Below are positions 7,642 to 19,674 of a stretch of DNA of 64,000 nt, piece by piece. Each line of letters starts with the position of its first letter. Positions within the stretch are counted from its first letter, which is position 1. The notes below the pieces were generated by a model. That model was not told where the DNA came from, made no database searches, and saw nothing but the letters and a program-made list of their open reading frames with translations. The stretch lies in the NCBI RefSeq assembly GCF_958405895.1, contig NZ_CATZAR010000016.1; one strand, written 5' to 3'. Source of the DNA: Ralstonia thomasii. GTDB lineage: Bacteria > Pseudomonadota > Gammaproteobacteria > Burkholderiales > Burkholderiaceae. The position numbers were made by a program, and so were the translations under genes.

Positions 7642-9117
7642 TTACGAAGCCAGCGTCAGGCGGATGGCCTGATAGCACACGGCCATCAGGCCAGCCGGGA
7701 AGATACCCAGCAACAGCACCAGCAAGCCATTGACCGACAGCAGCGAGCGCAGGCCGAAGGAGGCTTCAACGGGGCCTTCGTCAGCCGGCACATCGAAGTA
7801 CATGACCTTGATGACACGCAGGTAGTAGAACGCACCCACCAACGAAAACAGCACCGCCACAACGGCCAGCCACGGCATACCGGCATCGACCACCGCACCC
7901 AGGACCGACAGCTTGGCGTAGAAGCCAACCGTCGGCGGCAGGCCTGCCAGCGACATCATGATGAACAGCATCAGCAGGGCAAACCACGGGCTCTTCTTCG
8001 ACAAGCCCTTGAGGTCGGCAATCTCTTCCGCCTCGTAGCCTTTGCGCGCCAGCAGCAGGATGATGCCGAACGCGCCCAGCGCAGTCAGTACGTAGGTGAT
8101 GGCGTAGAACATCGACGCACTGTAGGCCTGTGCCGTCAGATCCGGCTTGCCGGAACTGACGCCCGACACGAGGCCCAGCAGCAGGAAGCCCATATGCGAG
8201 ACGGTCGAGTAGCCCAGCAGACGCTTGAAGTTGGTTTGCACAACGCCGGTGATATTGCCGATGGCCAGCGACACAACGGCCAGCACAATCAGCATGTTCT
8301 GCCAGTCGAACGCCAGCGGCAGCAGGCCTTCAACCAGAATGCGCAGCGTCATCGCGAACGCAGCAACCTTCGGGGCGCCGGCAATCAGCAACGTCACGGC
8401 CGTCGGCGAGCCTTGGTACACGTCCGGCACCCACATGTGGAACGGTGCCACACCCAGCTTGAAGCCGAGCCCGGCAACGATGAACACTACGCCGAACACG
8501 AGAATCGTCTTGTTGATCTCGCCGTTCTTGATGGCGTCAAACACCTTGCCCAGTTCCAGCGAGCCGGTGGCGCCATACAGCATCGACATGCCATACAGCA
8601 GCAGGCCCGAGGCCAGCGCACCCAGGATGAAATACTTCATGGCCGATTCGGACGACACGTTCGAACGGCGACGCAGCGCAACCAGTGTGTACGACGCCAG
8701 CGACAACAATTCAAGGCCCAGATAGAGCACGAGGAAGTTGTTGCCGGTGATCATCACCACCTGGCCGCCCAGTGTGAACAGGGCGAACATGTAGAACTCA
8801 CCCGCATACATGTCACGGTCGGCCAGATAGCGGCGCGTGTACACCAGCGTGGCAAACAGCGTCAGCGCACAGAACGACGCCAGCACGTTGGCCATCGGAT
8901 CGATCACCGCCATGTTGCCGAAGACGTAGTGCGTCTCACCGTTCGCAGCGTTCAGCGCAAACCACACCGCCAGCACCAGCGTAATCACCAACGAAACCGG
9001 ATAGGCCACGCTGCTTCGTTTCTGGCCGCGTGCCAAGTCAATCCAGTTGACGGCACCAATGCCCAGCGCGAGAAAAACGATTGGGGCAAAAGCCGCAATA
9101 GAGGAGGACGATTGCAT
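7642..9117 (-). CDS. nuoN: NADH-quinone oxidoreductase subunit N
   Basis: Antiporter-like membrane subunit of complex I, 491 residues, with about 14 transmembrane helices. The conserved proton-channel region is visible as ALGFKLGVAPFHMWVPDVYQ followed by GSPTAVT, and the conserved Lys of the following helix is in AGAPKVAAFA. It couples NADH oxidation to proton pumping across the inner membrane. It is the last canonical subunit gene of the operon, 16 bp after nuoM. The start ATG at 9117 was taken from family length. Confidence 0.97.
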   Translation of the reverse strand: MQSSSSIAAFAPIVFLALGIGAVNWIDLARGQKRSSVAYPVSLVITLVLAVWFALNAANGETHYVFGNMAVIDPMANVLASFCALTLFATLVYTRRYLADRDMYAGEFYMFALFTLGGQVVMITGNNFLVLYLGLELLSLASYTLVALRRRSNVSSESAMKYFILGALASGLLLYGMSMLYGATGSLELGKVFDAIKNGEINKTILVFGVVFIVAGLGFKLGVAPFHMWVPDVYQGSPTAVTLLIAGAPKVAAFAMTLRILVEGLLPLAFDWQNMLIVLAVVSLAIGNITGVVQTNFKRLLGYSTVSHMGFLLLGLVSGVSSGKPDLTAQAYSASMFYAITYVLTALGAFGIILLLARKGYEAEEIADLKGLSKKSPWFALLMLFIMMSLAGLPPTVGFYAKLSVLGAVVDAGMPWLAVVAVLFSLVGAFYYLRVIKVMYFDVPADEGPVEASFGLRSLLSVNGLLVLLLGIFPAGLMAVCYQAIRLTLAS

Positions 9118-9133
9118 AGTTTCTTCTCGCTGC

Positions 9134-10600
9134 TTACAGCTTCGACTGAGCCACGTGGGTCAGCAGATTGACCACGGACGCATGCATGACATCGGTGAAG
9201 GGCTTCGGATACAGGCCCATGTACAGGGTGGCGATCGCGAGCACGCCCAGCATGAAGAACTCGCGGCAATTCAGGTCCTTCAGCTCGGCCACATGCTTGT
9301 GCGTCACATCACCGAAGATCACGCGCTTGACCATCCACAGCGAATACGCTGCGCCAAAGATCAGCGCCGTGGCGGCCAACAAGCCAATCCAGAAGTTGAA
9401 CTTGACGGAACCCAGGATCACCATGAATTCGCCGACGAAACCGGAGGTTGCCGGCAGGCCGCAGTTGGCCATCGCAAAGAAGACCGACAGCGCCGCAAAC
9501 TTCGGCATCGTGTTCACCACACCGCCGTAATCGGCAATCTGACGCGAATGCACGCGGTCATACAACACGCCAATACACAGGAACATTGCGCCTGAGATGA
9601 AGCCGTGCGAGATCATCTGGACGATACCGCCCTCCACACCGATCTCGTTGAAGATGAAGAAGCCCAGCGTGACGAAGCCCATGTGCGCGATCGACGAATA
9701 CGCGACCAGCTTCTTCATGTCGGCCTGCACCAGCGCCACCAGACCGATGTAGATCACGGCAACCAGCGAGATCGCGATGATGAACGCGGACAGGCTGTGG
9801 CTGGCGTCCGGCGCGATCGGCAGGGAGAACCGCAGGAAACCGTAGGCGCCCAGCTTCAGCATGATGGCAGCCAGCACAACGGAGCCGCCGGTCGGGGCTT
9901 CCACGTGGGCGTCCGGCAGCCAGGTGTGCACCGGCCACATCGGCACTTTCACGGCAAAGGCCATGAAAAACGCGAGGAAGATCAGGACCTGCTCGTTCAT
10001 CGACAGCTTGACCTGATGCCACTGCAGGATTTCGAACGTGCCGCTGTGGAAATACAGATACAACAGCGCAACCAGCGTCAGCAACGAACCAAGCAGCGTG
10101 TACAGGAAGAACTTGAATGCCGCGTAGACGCGGTTCGGGCCGCCCCACACACCGATGATGATGTACATCGGGATCAGCGTGGCTTCGAAGAACACGTAGA
10201 ACAGCAGACCGTCGAGCGACGCAAACACGCCGATCATCAGACCGGACAGGATCAGGAACGCGGCCATGTATTGCGCCACGCGCTCGGTGATGACTTCCCA
10301 GGCGGCAATGACGACGATGACGGTGATGAACGCGGTCAGCACCACGAACCACATCGAAATGCCGTCGACTCCAAGGTAGTAGCTGATGTGGAAGCGCTCG
10401 ATCCACGACGATTTCTCAACGAACTGCATCGCAGCCGTCGTCTTGTCGAAACGCGTGATGAGCGGGAGCGTCATCACGAAGCTGATTACGGAGCCGATCA
10501 GCGACATCCAGCGGACATAACCGGGATTGCGGTCTGAGCCCGAGGCCAGCACCAGCACGCCGAAGAAGATCGGCAGCCAGATCGCAAAAGACAGAACCAT
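9134..10600 (-). CDS. nuoM: NADH-quinone oxidoreductase subunit M
   Basis: Antiporter-like proton-pumping subunit of complex I, 488 residues and about 14 transmembrane helices. The hallmark segments are visible: KVPMWPVHTWLPDAHVEAPT with the essential Lys, and AYSSIAHMGFVTLG. It is paralogous to NuoL and NuoN. It lies between nuoL (12 bp upstream) and nuoN in the usual order. Confidence 0.97.
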   Translation of the reverse strand: MVLSFAIWLPIFFGVLVLASGSDRNPGYVRWMSLIGSVISFVMTLPLITRFDKTTAAMQFVEKSSWIERFHISYYLGVDGISMWFVVLTAFITVIVVIAAWEVITERVAQYMAAFLILSGLMIGVFASLDGLLFYVFFEATLIPMYIIIGVWGGPNRVYAAFKFFLYTLLGSLLTLVALLYLYFHSGTFEILQWHQVKLSMNEQVLIFLAFFMAFAVKVPMWPVHTWLPDAHVEAPTGGSVVLAAIMLKLGAYGFLRFSLPIAPDASHSLSAFIIAISLVAVIYIGLVALVQADMKKLVAYSSIAHMGFVTLGFFIFNEIGVEGGIVQMISHGFISGAMFLCIGVLYDRVHSRQIADYGGVVNTMPKFAALSVFFAMANCGLPATSGFVGEFMVILGSVKFNFWIGLLAATALIFGAAYSLWMVKRVIFGDVTHKHVAELKDLNCREFFMLGVLAIATLYMGLYPKPFTDVMHASVVNLLTHVAQSKL

Positions 10601-10612
10601 TTTTGTAATCCC

Positions 10613-12673
<2,061 letters not shown>

Positions 12674-12702
12674 GGAACGCTTCTTTTAGGTGGATGCGGA
12701 GG

Positions 12703-13014
12703 TCAGCCCTTGAGGCTGTCCAGATCGTCGACGTTGATGGTGTCCAGATTACGGAACAGCACCACCAGGATGGCGAGACCGATCGCGGATTCCGCCGCGG
12801 CCACCGTCAGGATGAAAAACACGAACACCTGCCCCGCCAGATCGCCCAGGTAATGGGAGAACGCGACGAAGTTCAGGTTGACCGCCAGCAGCATCAGTTC
12901 GATCGCCATCAGCAGCACGATGACGTTCTTGCGGTTCAGGAAGATGCCGACGATGCTGATGGCAAACAGCACCGCGCCGAGCACGAGGTAATGGGCAAGG
13001 GATAGCGAAGACAT
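12703..13014 (-). CDS. nuoK: NADH-quinone oxidoreductase subunit K
   Basis: Small membrane subunit of complex I, 103 residues and three transmembrane helices. The conserved Glu in the second helix is in VLLMAIELMLLAVNLNF, and another acidic residue is in AAAESAIGLAILV. Size and order (nuoJ-K-L) match the family. Confidence 0.96.
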   Translation of the reverse strand: MSSLSLAHYLVLGAVLFAISIVGIFLNRKNVIVLLMAIELMLLAVNLNFVAFSHYLGDLAGQVFVFFILTVAAAESAIGLAILVVLFRNLDTINVDDLDSLKG

Positions 13015-13031
13015 ATGGGTTCTCCCGGGGC

Positions 13032-13664
13032 TCAGCTGTTGGATTCAGCCGAAGCTGCGCCAGCCGATTTTTCCGCCGGCATCGAGACCAGACGCACGCG
13101 GTCCTTGCGCTTCACGCGGATTTGATCAGACACGTTCTGTGCCTTGGTGTCCTTGCGGCGGCGAGCGGTCAGAGCCACGGCCGCGACAATCGCCAGCAGC
13201 AGCACCGCGCCAGCCACTTCAAAGGCGTAGATGTAATCGGTATAGATGAGCTTCCCGAGCGCCTGTGTGTTCGGGCCGGTGAAGCCCTTCGGCAGCTCCT
13301 GCACGGGCTGTACGCGCCCCATGAAGGTCTTGGTCAGCACGACAGCCATTTCCAGGATGATGACCACGCCCACGAAGGCTGCCATCGGTACGTAGGTCCA
13401 GAAATCGCGTCGCAGGTGTTCGATGTCGATATCGATCATCATCACCACGAACAGGAACAGCACCATCACTGCCCCAACGTAGACCAGCACCAGCGTGATG
13501 GCGAGAAACTCCGCCTTGAGCAGCATCCAGATCGCCGCCGCGGTGAAGAACGAGAGCACGAGGAACAGCGCCGCGTGCACCGGGTTCTTCGCGGTGATGA
13601 CCTTCAGCGCTGCGAGCACCAGCACGAGCGCGAAACAGTAGAAGATGATCGTCGTGATTTCCAT
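13032..13664 (-). CDS. nuoJ: NADH-quinone oxidoreductase subunit J
   Basis: Membrane subunit of complex I, 210 residues and about five transmembrane helices. The family signature ITLVLVYVGAVMVLFLFVVM, including the pi-bulge-prone third helix, is at about residues 55-75. The C-terminal tail of about 40 residues is cytoplasmic, basic, then Ala/Ser-rich. It is separated from nuoI by 146 bp, the largest gap inside the operon; I see no convincing gene or terminator there. Confidence 0.95.
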   Translation of the reverse strand: MEITTIIFYCFALVLVLAALKVITAKNPVHAALFLVLSFFTAAAIWMLLKAEFLAITLVLVYVGAVMVLFLFVVMMIDIDIEHLRRDFWTYVPMAAFVGVVIILEMAVVLTKTFMGRVQPVQELPKGFTGPNTQALGKLIYTDYIYAFEVAGAVLLLAIVAAVALTARRRKDTKAQNVSDQIRVKRKDRVRLVSMPAEKSAGAASAESNS

Positions 13665-13810
13665 GATCCTGGCACGGGCCGTTTTGCGGCACGCGCTTAT
13701 CCAAAGCCGCGATGGCGTGACGCCACCGCAACTGGTTGGCTCTCGAGGAGCCGTTGTCCAACCGGGATGTCAACTGCACCGCCCGCCAACTGCACGGCGG
13801 ACGTCCTGAC

Positions 13811-14302
13811 TCAGCGGTACTTCGCGTCGGCCGCCTTGTTGGCCGCAATTTCCGGCTCGAAGCGATCACCCACGGCCAGCAGCATGTCTTTGGTGAAATA
13901 CAGGTCGCCGCGCTTTTCACCGTGGTATTCCAGGATGTGCGTCTCGACGATGGCGTCCACCGGGCAAGCCTCTTCACAGAAGCCGCAGAAAATACACTTG
14001 GTCAGGTCGATGTCGTAGCGCGTGGTGCGGCGAGTGCCGTCGTCGCGCTGATCCGATTCGATCGTGATGGCCAGGGCCGGGCACACGGCTTCACACAGCT
14101 TGCAAGCGATGCAGCGTTCTTCGCCATTCGGATAGCGACGCAGTGCATGCAGGCCGCGGAAGCGCGGCGACAGCGGCGTCTTCTCTTCCGGAAAGAGAAC
14201 AGTGATCTTGCGCGCAAACAGATAGCGCCCGGTCAGAGCCAGCCCCTTGAAGAGTTCCTTCAGGAGCAGGCTGTTAAAGAATTCCTTGATGGCAAGCAAC
14301 AT
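13811..14302 (-). CDS. nuoI: NADH-quinone oxidoreductase subunit I
   Basis: Peripheral-arm ferredoxin-like subunit, 163 residues, carrying two [4Fe-4S] clusters (N6a and N6b). The ligands are visible as CIACKLCEAVCP at about residue 71 and CIFCGFCEEACP at about 113. It passes electrons from NuoG toward NuoB. An N-terminal amphipathic helix contacts the membrane. It follows nuoH by 20 bp. Confidence 0.97.
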   Translation of the reverse strand: MLLAIKEFFNSLLLKELFKGLALTGRYLFARKITVLFPEEKTPLSPRFRGLHALRRYPNGEERCIACKLCEAVCPALAITIESDQRDDGTRRTTRYDIDLTKCIFCGFCEEACPVDAIVETHILEYHGEKRGDLYFTKDMLLAVGDRFEPEIAANKAADAKYR

Positions 14303-14322
14303 GGTGCCTTCCTATTGTCCCG

Positions 14323-15387
14323 TTACTTCCAGATGTTCCACGGCGACACCAACCAGATGGCGACGACGACAAGCCAGCCCACAGTGAGCGGAATGAAGAT
14401 CTTCCAGCCCAGACGCATGATCTGGTCATAGCGATAACGCGGGAACGATGCACGCAGCCAGATGAAGACCGACAGCAGCAGGAAAACCTTGATCAGCAGC
14501 CAGAAGAAGCCCGGAATCCAGTTGAGGACCGGTGCGTCGATCGGCGAAGCCCAGCCGCCCAGGAACAGCGTCGCCGTCAGCGCCGAGATCACGATCATGT
14601 TGATGTACTCGGCCAGGAAGAACAGCGCGAACGCCATGCCCGAGTATTCGATCATGTGGCCGGCCACGATTTCGGATTCACCTTCCACCACGTCAAACGG
14701 ATGGCGGTTCGTTTCAGCTACACCCGAGATGAAGTAGACGCCGAACATCGGCAGCAGCGGCAGCCAGTTCCACGACAGGATGTTGATACCGTGACCTGCA
14801 AAGAAACCGCGGTTCTGCGAGTTGACGATGTCCGACAGGTTCAGGCTGCCCGTTACCATCAGCACGGTCACGAGCGCGAAGCCCATGGCGATTTCGTACG
14901 AAATCATTTGTGCCGAAGCACGCATCGCACCCAGGAACGCGTACTTCGAGTTCGAAGCCCAGCCCGCCAGAATCACGCCGTATACGCCCACCGAGCTGAT
15001 CGCCATCACGTACAGCAGGCCAGCGTTGATGTTCGACACCATCGCCTCGGCCTGGAACGGAATCACCGCCCAGATCGCCACGGCGGGCATCAGCACCATC
15101 AGCGGCGCGATGATGTACATGCCACGGCTGACCGCGCTCGGCACCATGACTTCCTTGAGCAGCAGCTTGAGCACGTCGGCAATCGGCTGCAGCAGGCCCA
15201 TCGGGCCCACGCGGTTCGGGCCCAGACGCACGTGCATCCAGCCGATGAGCTTGCGCTCCCACAGGATCAGGTAAGCCACGCACAGCAGCAGCGGCAGAAT
15301 GATGCAGACCGCACGGACCAGCGTCCAGACCAGCGGCCACCAGCCACCGAAGGTGGCGGTACCGAAAGAAGTAATCGACTCGATCAT
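14323..15387 (-). CDS. nuoH: NADH-quinone oxidoreductase subunit H
   Basis: Membrane subunit of complex I that forms part of the quinone chamber, 354 residues with about eight transmembrane helices. Conserved motifs are LIGWMHVRLGPNRVGPMGLL after the first helix, ISYEIAMGFAL in the middle, and the acidic loop GVAETNRHPFDVVEGESEIV. It follows nuoG by 8 bp. Confidence 0.97.
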   Translation of the reverse strand: MIESITSFGTATFGGWWPLVWTLVRAVCIILPLLLCVAYLILWERKLIGWMHVRLGPNRVGPMGLLQPIADVLKLLLKEVMVPSAVSRGMYIIAPLMVLMPAVAIWAVIPFQAEAMVSNINAGLLYVMAISSVGVYGVILAGWASNSKYAFLGAMRASAQMISYEIAMGFALVTVLMVTGSLNLSDIVNSQNRGFFAGHGINILSWNWLPLLPMFGVYFISGVAETNRHPFDVVEGESEIVAGHMIEYSGMAFALFFLAEYINMIVISALTATLFLGGWASPIDAPVLNWIPGFFWLLIKVFLLLSVFIWLRASFPRYRYDQIMRLGWKIFIPLTVGWLVVVAIWLVSPWNIWK

Positions 15388-15395
15388 GTTGACCC

Positions 15396-17747
15396 TTACA
15401 CCGTAGCCGCCAGCGCGGACGATTCAACCTTCTCAACGCTTACCGCCCCGAACATGGCACCCAGCTGAGCCGACGCCTCGGTAGCGGCGGGCACACGGAT
15501 CACGCCGGAAGCCAGCGACTTGTCCAGCACGGCCGGCAGCACCACGCTGCGCTGCCCTTGCGTCACGCGCACGGCGTCACCATTGGCCAAGCCCAGTTGT
15601 GCGTAGAGATCGGCCGGCACGCCAGCGCGCACGGCCGCGCGTGCCGCAGCCGTCAGTTGCAGAGAACCAGCGCGGCGCACGATCGGATCAGCGTGGTAGA
15701 TCGGCACATCGGCCAGACGTTCGAGGCCTGCTGCGGCGGCGGCCGGAGCAGCGGTCAGCGCCGTCGTCGTGTTCGACAAACGGGCGGTGACCGGCTTGGC
15801 CAGTACTTCGTCGCGCACCACTTCGGAGCTGTCGTATTCGAAGCCCGACACGTTCAGCAGGTTGCCCAGCACGCGCAGGACCTTCCACGCCGGACGCGAA
15901 TCGCCCAGGCTGCGCACAACGCCGTTGAAGCTTTGCGGCAGACCTTCGCAGTTCACAAAGGTGCCCGAGGTTTCCGTGAACGGCGCCGTCGGCAGCAGCA
16001 CGTCGGCGTACTCGAGTGCAGCGCGGGAGGCAAACGGCGCCAGCACGATCACCGTGTCAGCCTGGTCCAGTGCCGCACGGGCCTGCCCAGGGTTCGCGGT
16101 ATCGAATTCCGGCTCGGCACCCAGCAGCACGTAAGCACGACGCGGTTGCGCCAGCATGGCGGCGGCGTCCAGACCATTGCCTTGCGGCAACGCACCGGCA
16201 ACGTAGCCGCCCACGGTGTTGGCCGCTTCCGTCAGGAAACCCAGCGTCGCGCCGGTCTGCTGCGCCACCCACTGGGCCAGCGCATGCAGTTGCGAGAACT
16301 GCGGATGCGCCACAGCAGCGTTACCGAGGAACACAGCCTTACGCTCTCCCGACGCAAGGCTCGCAGCGATGCGCTTGGCAACGTCACCGGCTTCGATGCT
16401 ATCGGTGCCACCCGGGCGGGCAACGTTGTTGGCAGCCGCCACCGCCACCGCAACTTGCGACAGCAGCGACAGCCATTGCGACGGCGCGCCCAGCAACTGC
16501 GTAGCAGGCATCAGCAAATCTTCGCCACCTGCGCCGATCACGCTCAGTTGCGCACCCTTCTTGCCTGCCTGACGCAGACGCGCGGCCAGCAGCGGGTGAT
16601 CCTTGCGCAGGAAAGAGCCTACGACCAGCGTACGCTGCAGCAGCGACACGTCGGCGATCGGCATGCCGAGCCACGGAGCGCCCGTCGGCTTGACCGAGAA
16701 ATCGGACTGACGCAGACGGAAGTCGACGTTGTCGCTGCCAATGCCGCGCACCAGTTTTTGCAACAGGAACAGCTCTTCCAGCGTGCTGTGCGGGCTGGCC
16801 AATGCACCAATCTGCTCTGCGCCGTGATCACGCTTGATTTCGTTGAGGCCGTTGGCCACGTATTCCAGCGCGGTGGTCCAGTCGACCGCCTTCCACTGAC
16901 CGCCTTGCTTGAGCATCGGCTGGGTCAGGCGGTCGTCGCTATTCACGCCTTCATAGGCGAAACGGTCCTTATCGGACAGCCAGCATTCGTTGATGGCTTC
17001 GTTGTCCAGCGGCAGAACGCGCATCACACGCTGATTCTTCGTCTGGACGATCACGTTGGCGCCCAGGCCATCGTGCGGCGACACCGACTTGCGGCGTGCC
17101 AGTTCCCACGTACGGGCCGAATAGCGGAACGGCTTGCTGGTCAGCGCACCAACGGGGCACAGGTCGATCATGTTGCCCGACAACTCGGAGTCAACGGTCT
17201 GACCGACGAACGTCGTGATCTCGGAATGCTCGCCGCGGTTGAGCATGCCCAGTTCCATCACGCCGGCAATTTCCTGGCCGAAACGGACGCAGCGCGTACA
17301 GTGAATGCAGCGCGTCATTTCTTCCATAGAGATCAGCGGGCCCACATTCTTGTGGAACACCACACGCTTCTCTTCCTGGTAGCGCGATTCAGACTTGCCG
17401 TAGCCCACGGCCAAGTCCTGCAACTGGCACTCGCCGCCCTGGTCACAGATCGGGCAATCCAGCGGGTGGTTGATCAGCAGGAACTCCATCACGGACTTCT
17501 GCGCCTTCACTGCCTTCTCGGAATTTGTGAAGACCTTCATGCCCGCGGTGACGGGCGTGGCGCAGGCCGGCAGCGCCTTGGGCGCCTTCTCGACCTCGAC
17601 CAGGCACATCCGGCAGTTGGCCGCGACCGACAGTTTGCGGTGATAGCAGAAGTGAGGAATGTAGGTGCCCGTCTGGCGAGCCGCCTCCATCACCAGGCTG
17701 CCTTCGGCAACCTCGACCTTCTTGCCATCGATTTCGATTTCAACCAT
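15396..17747 (-). CDS. nuoG: NADH-quinone oxidoreductase subunit G
   Basis: Large Fe-S subunit of the complex I peripheral arm, 783 residues. The N-terminal 2Fe-2S domain carries CYHRK and NCRMCLVEV. A CDQGGECQLQDL segment and CIHCTRCVRFGQEIAG supply further cluster ligands. A molybdopterin-oxidoreductase-like body without cofactor fills the rest. It relays electrons from NuoE/NuoF to NuoI. It starts 12 bp after nuoF. The protein is somewhat diverged in its C-terminal third, as is usual. Confidence 0.96.
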   Translation of the reverse strand: MVEIEIDGKKVEVAEGSLVMEAARQTGTYIPHFCYHRKLSVAANCRMCLVEVEKAPKALPACATPVTAGMKVFTNSEKAVKAQKSVMEFLLINHPLDCPICDQGGECQLQDLAVGYGKSESRYQEEKRVVFHKNVGPLISMEEMTRCIHCTRCVRFGQEIAGVMELGMLNRGEHSEITTFVGQTVDSELSGNMIDLCPVGALTSKPFRYSARTWELARRKSVSPHDGLGANVIVQTKNQRVMRVLPLDNEAINECWLSDKDRFAYEGVNSDDRLTQPMLKQGGQWKAVDWTTALEYVANGLNEIKRDHGAEQIGALASPHSTLEELFLLQKLVRGIGSDNVDFRLRQSDFSVKPTGAPWLGMPIADVSLLQRTLVVGSFLRKDHPLLAARLRQAGKKGAQLSVIGAGGEDLLMPATQLLGAPSQWLSLLSQVAVAVAAANNVARPGGTDSIEAGDVAKRIAASLASGERKAVFLGNAAVAHPQFSQLHALAQWVAQQTGATLGFLTEAANTVGGYVAGALPQGNGLDAAAMLAQPRRAYVLLGAEPEFDTANPGQARAALDQADTVIVLAPFASRAALEYADVLLPTAPFTETSGTFVNCEGLPQSFNGVVRSLGDSRPAWKVLRVLGNLLNVSGFEYDSSEVVRDEVLAKPVTARLSNTTTALTAAPAAAAAGLERLADVPIYHADPIVRRAGSLQLTAAARAAVRAGVPADLYAQLGLANGDAVRVTQGQRSVVLPAVLDKSLASGVIRVPAATEASAQLGAMFGAVSVEKVESSALAATV

Positions 17748-17759
17748 GTTCTGCCACGC

Positions 17760-19055
17760 TTAAATGTAGGTGGGCACCATGCACTGCTTGTGTTCGACGT
17801 GATACGCGAACTCATCCCAGTAGTGCTTGAGCATGCCGCGGACCGGCATCGCAGCGGCATCGCCGAGTGCGCAGATGGTCCGGCCCATGATGTTTTCGGC
17901 CACGTTGTTCAGCAGGTCCAGGTCTTCCTGGCGGCCCTTGCCGTGCTCGATGCGGTCGACCACGCGGTACAGCCAGCCCGTGCCTTCGCGGCACGGTGTG
18001 CACTGGCCGCACGACTCTTCGAAATAGAAGTACGACAGGCGCAGCAGCGACTTCACCATGCAACGCGTTTCGTCCATCACGATCACTGCACCCGAGCCCA
18101 GCATCGAACCAGCCTTGGCGATCGAGTCGTAGTCCATGTCGGAGGCCATCATCAGGTCGGCCGGCACCACGGGCGCCGACGAACCACCCGGGATGACCGC
18201 CTTGAGTTTCTTGCCACCGCGCATGCCACCGGCCAGCTCCAGCAGCTTGGAGAACGGCGTGCCGAGCGGAATCTCGTAGTTGCCCGGACGCTCCACGTCG
18301 CCGGACACAGAGAAGATCTTCGAGCCACCGTTGTTCGGCTTGCCCATCTTCAGGTAGTTGTCCGGACCGATCGCGAGCAGGAACGGCACCGCGGCAAAGG
18401 TTTCGGTGTTGTTGATGGTGGTCGGCTTGCCGTACAGGCCAAAGCTTGCCGGGAACGGCGGCTTGAAGCGCGGCTGGCCCTTCTTGCCTTCCAGCGACTC
18501 GAGCAGCGCGGTCTCTTCGCCGCAGATGTACGCGCCATAGCCATGGTGCGCATGCAGCTGGAAGTTGAAGCCGGACCCCAGGATGTTGTCACCGAGGAAG
18601 CCTGCAGCGCGCGCCTCTTCTAGGGCCTGCTCGAAGATCTTGTATTCGATCCAGATCTCGCCGTGGATGTAGTTGTAGCCAACGGTGATGCCCATCGCGT
18701 AGCCGCCGATGGCCATGCCTTCGATCAGCGCGTGCGGGTTGTAACGGATGATGTCGCGATCCTTGAACGTCCCCGGCTCGCCTTCGTCCGTGTTGCAGAC
18801 TAGATACTTCTGGCCCGGGAACTGGCGCGGCATGAAACTCCACTTCAGACCGGTCGGGAAGCCCGCACCGCCCCGGCCACGCAGGCCCGACGCCTTCACG
18901 TCGGCAATGACCTGCTCTGGGGTGATCTTCTCGGTGAGGATGCGCTTGAGCTGTTGATAGCCGCCACGCTTGACGTAATCTTCGAGGTGCCAGTTGTCGC
19001 CGTTCAGGCCGGCAAGAATCAACGGCTGGATATGTCGATCGTGCAGAGAGGTCAT
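17760..19055 (-). CDS. nuoF: NADH-quinone oxidoreductase subunit F
   Basis: NADH-binding flavoprotein subunit of complex I, 431 residues. The FMN/NADH loop GLRGRGGAGFPTGLKW is at about residues 55-70 and the N3 [4Fe-4S] ligands are in ESCGQCTPCREG near 348, with the fourth Cys about 40 residues later. Its start codon directly follows the nuoE stop codon (TAAATG), so the two are translationally coupled. Confidence 0.97.
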   Translation of the reverse strand: MTSLHDRHIQPLILAGLNGDNWHLEDYVKRGGYQQLKRILTEKITPEQVIADVKASGLRGRGGAGFPTGLKWSFMPRQFPGQKYLVCNTDEGEPGTFKDRDIIRYNPHALIEGMAIGGYAMGITVGYNYIHGEIWIEYKIFEQALEEARAAGFLGDNILGSGFNFQLHAHHGYGAYICGEETALLESLEGKKGQPRFKPPFPASFGLYGKPTTINNTETFAAVPFLLAIGPDNYLKMGKPNNGGSKIFSVSGDVERPGNYEIPLGTPFSKLLELAGGMRGGKKLKAVIPGGSSAPVVPADLMMASDMDYDSIAKAGSMLGSGAVIVMDETRCMVKSLLRLSYFYFEESCGQCTPCREGTGWLYRVVDRIEHGKGRQEDLDLLNNVAENIMGRTICALGDAAAMPVRGMLKHYWDEFAYHVEHKQCMVPTYI

Positions 19056-19559
19056 TTACTTGCCTGCTCCGTTGGTCGGCGCCTTCGACTGGAGGTCGGC
19101 GATCAGCGCGTCGAGCTTCTCGTTGCTCATGAAGCTGCACATGTGGGTGTTGTTGACGATCATGACCGGCGCATCACCGCACGCGCCCATGCACTCGCCT
19201 TCCTTCAGCGTGAAGGTGCCGTCGGCGGTGGTCTCGTTGAAACCGATGCCCAGCTTCTTCTTCAGGTAGTCGGCAGCACGCTCGCCGCCCGACAGCGCGC
19301 ACGGCAGATTCGTGCACACCGACAGCTTGAAGCGGCCCACCGGCTTGGTGTCGTACATGTTGTAGAACGTCGCCACTTCCTCGACCCACACCGGCGGCAT
19401 TTCGAGGTACTCGGCCACGAACTGCATGACTTCGGGCGAGACCCAGCCTTTCTCGCTCTGCGCGACCGCCAGCGCCGCCATCACGGCGGACTGCTTCTGG
19501 TCGGCGGGATATTTCGCGACCGCCCGGTCGATTTCCTTGAGAGCTTCTGCTGATAGCAT
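19056..19559 (-). CDS. nuoE: NADH-quinone oxidoreductase subunit E
   Basis: Thioredoxin-fold [2Fe-2S] (N1a) subunit of complex I, 167 residues. Cluster ligands are CTNLPC near residue 82 and CMGACG near 123. It pairs with NuoF, whose start codon abuts its stop. A 115-bp gap separates it from nuoD; I see no gene there. Confidence 0.97.
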   Translation of the reverse strand: MLSAEALKEIDRAVAKYPADQKQSAVMAALAVAQSEKGWVSPEVMQFVAEYLEMPPVWVEEVATFYNMYDTKPVGRFKLSVCTNLPCALSGGERAADYLKKKLGIGFNETTADGTFTLKEGECMGACGDAPVMIVNNTHMCSFMSNEKLDALIADLQSKAPTNGAGK

Positions 19560-19674
19560 GTTCGTTGCGATTGGTGCGGGACGCGGGGCGTGTTACCTAA
19601 CTACCTTACCCCGGCGTGCGTCCTCGTTTCACAGCCGCGCTTGCCTGCGCGTCAAACCGTTGTTTCCTGCGGGT

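Noticed and set aside
15558..18623. A 1021-codon frame on the plus strand
   Set aside because: It lies wholly antisense to nuoG and nuoF, which are unambiguous. Long antisense frames are expected in high-GC DNA and it resembles no family.
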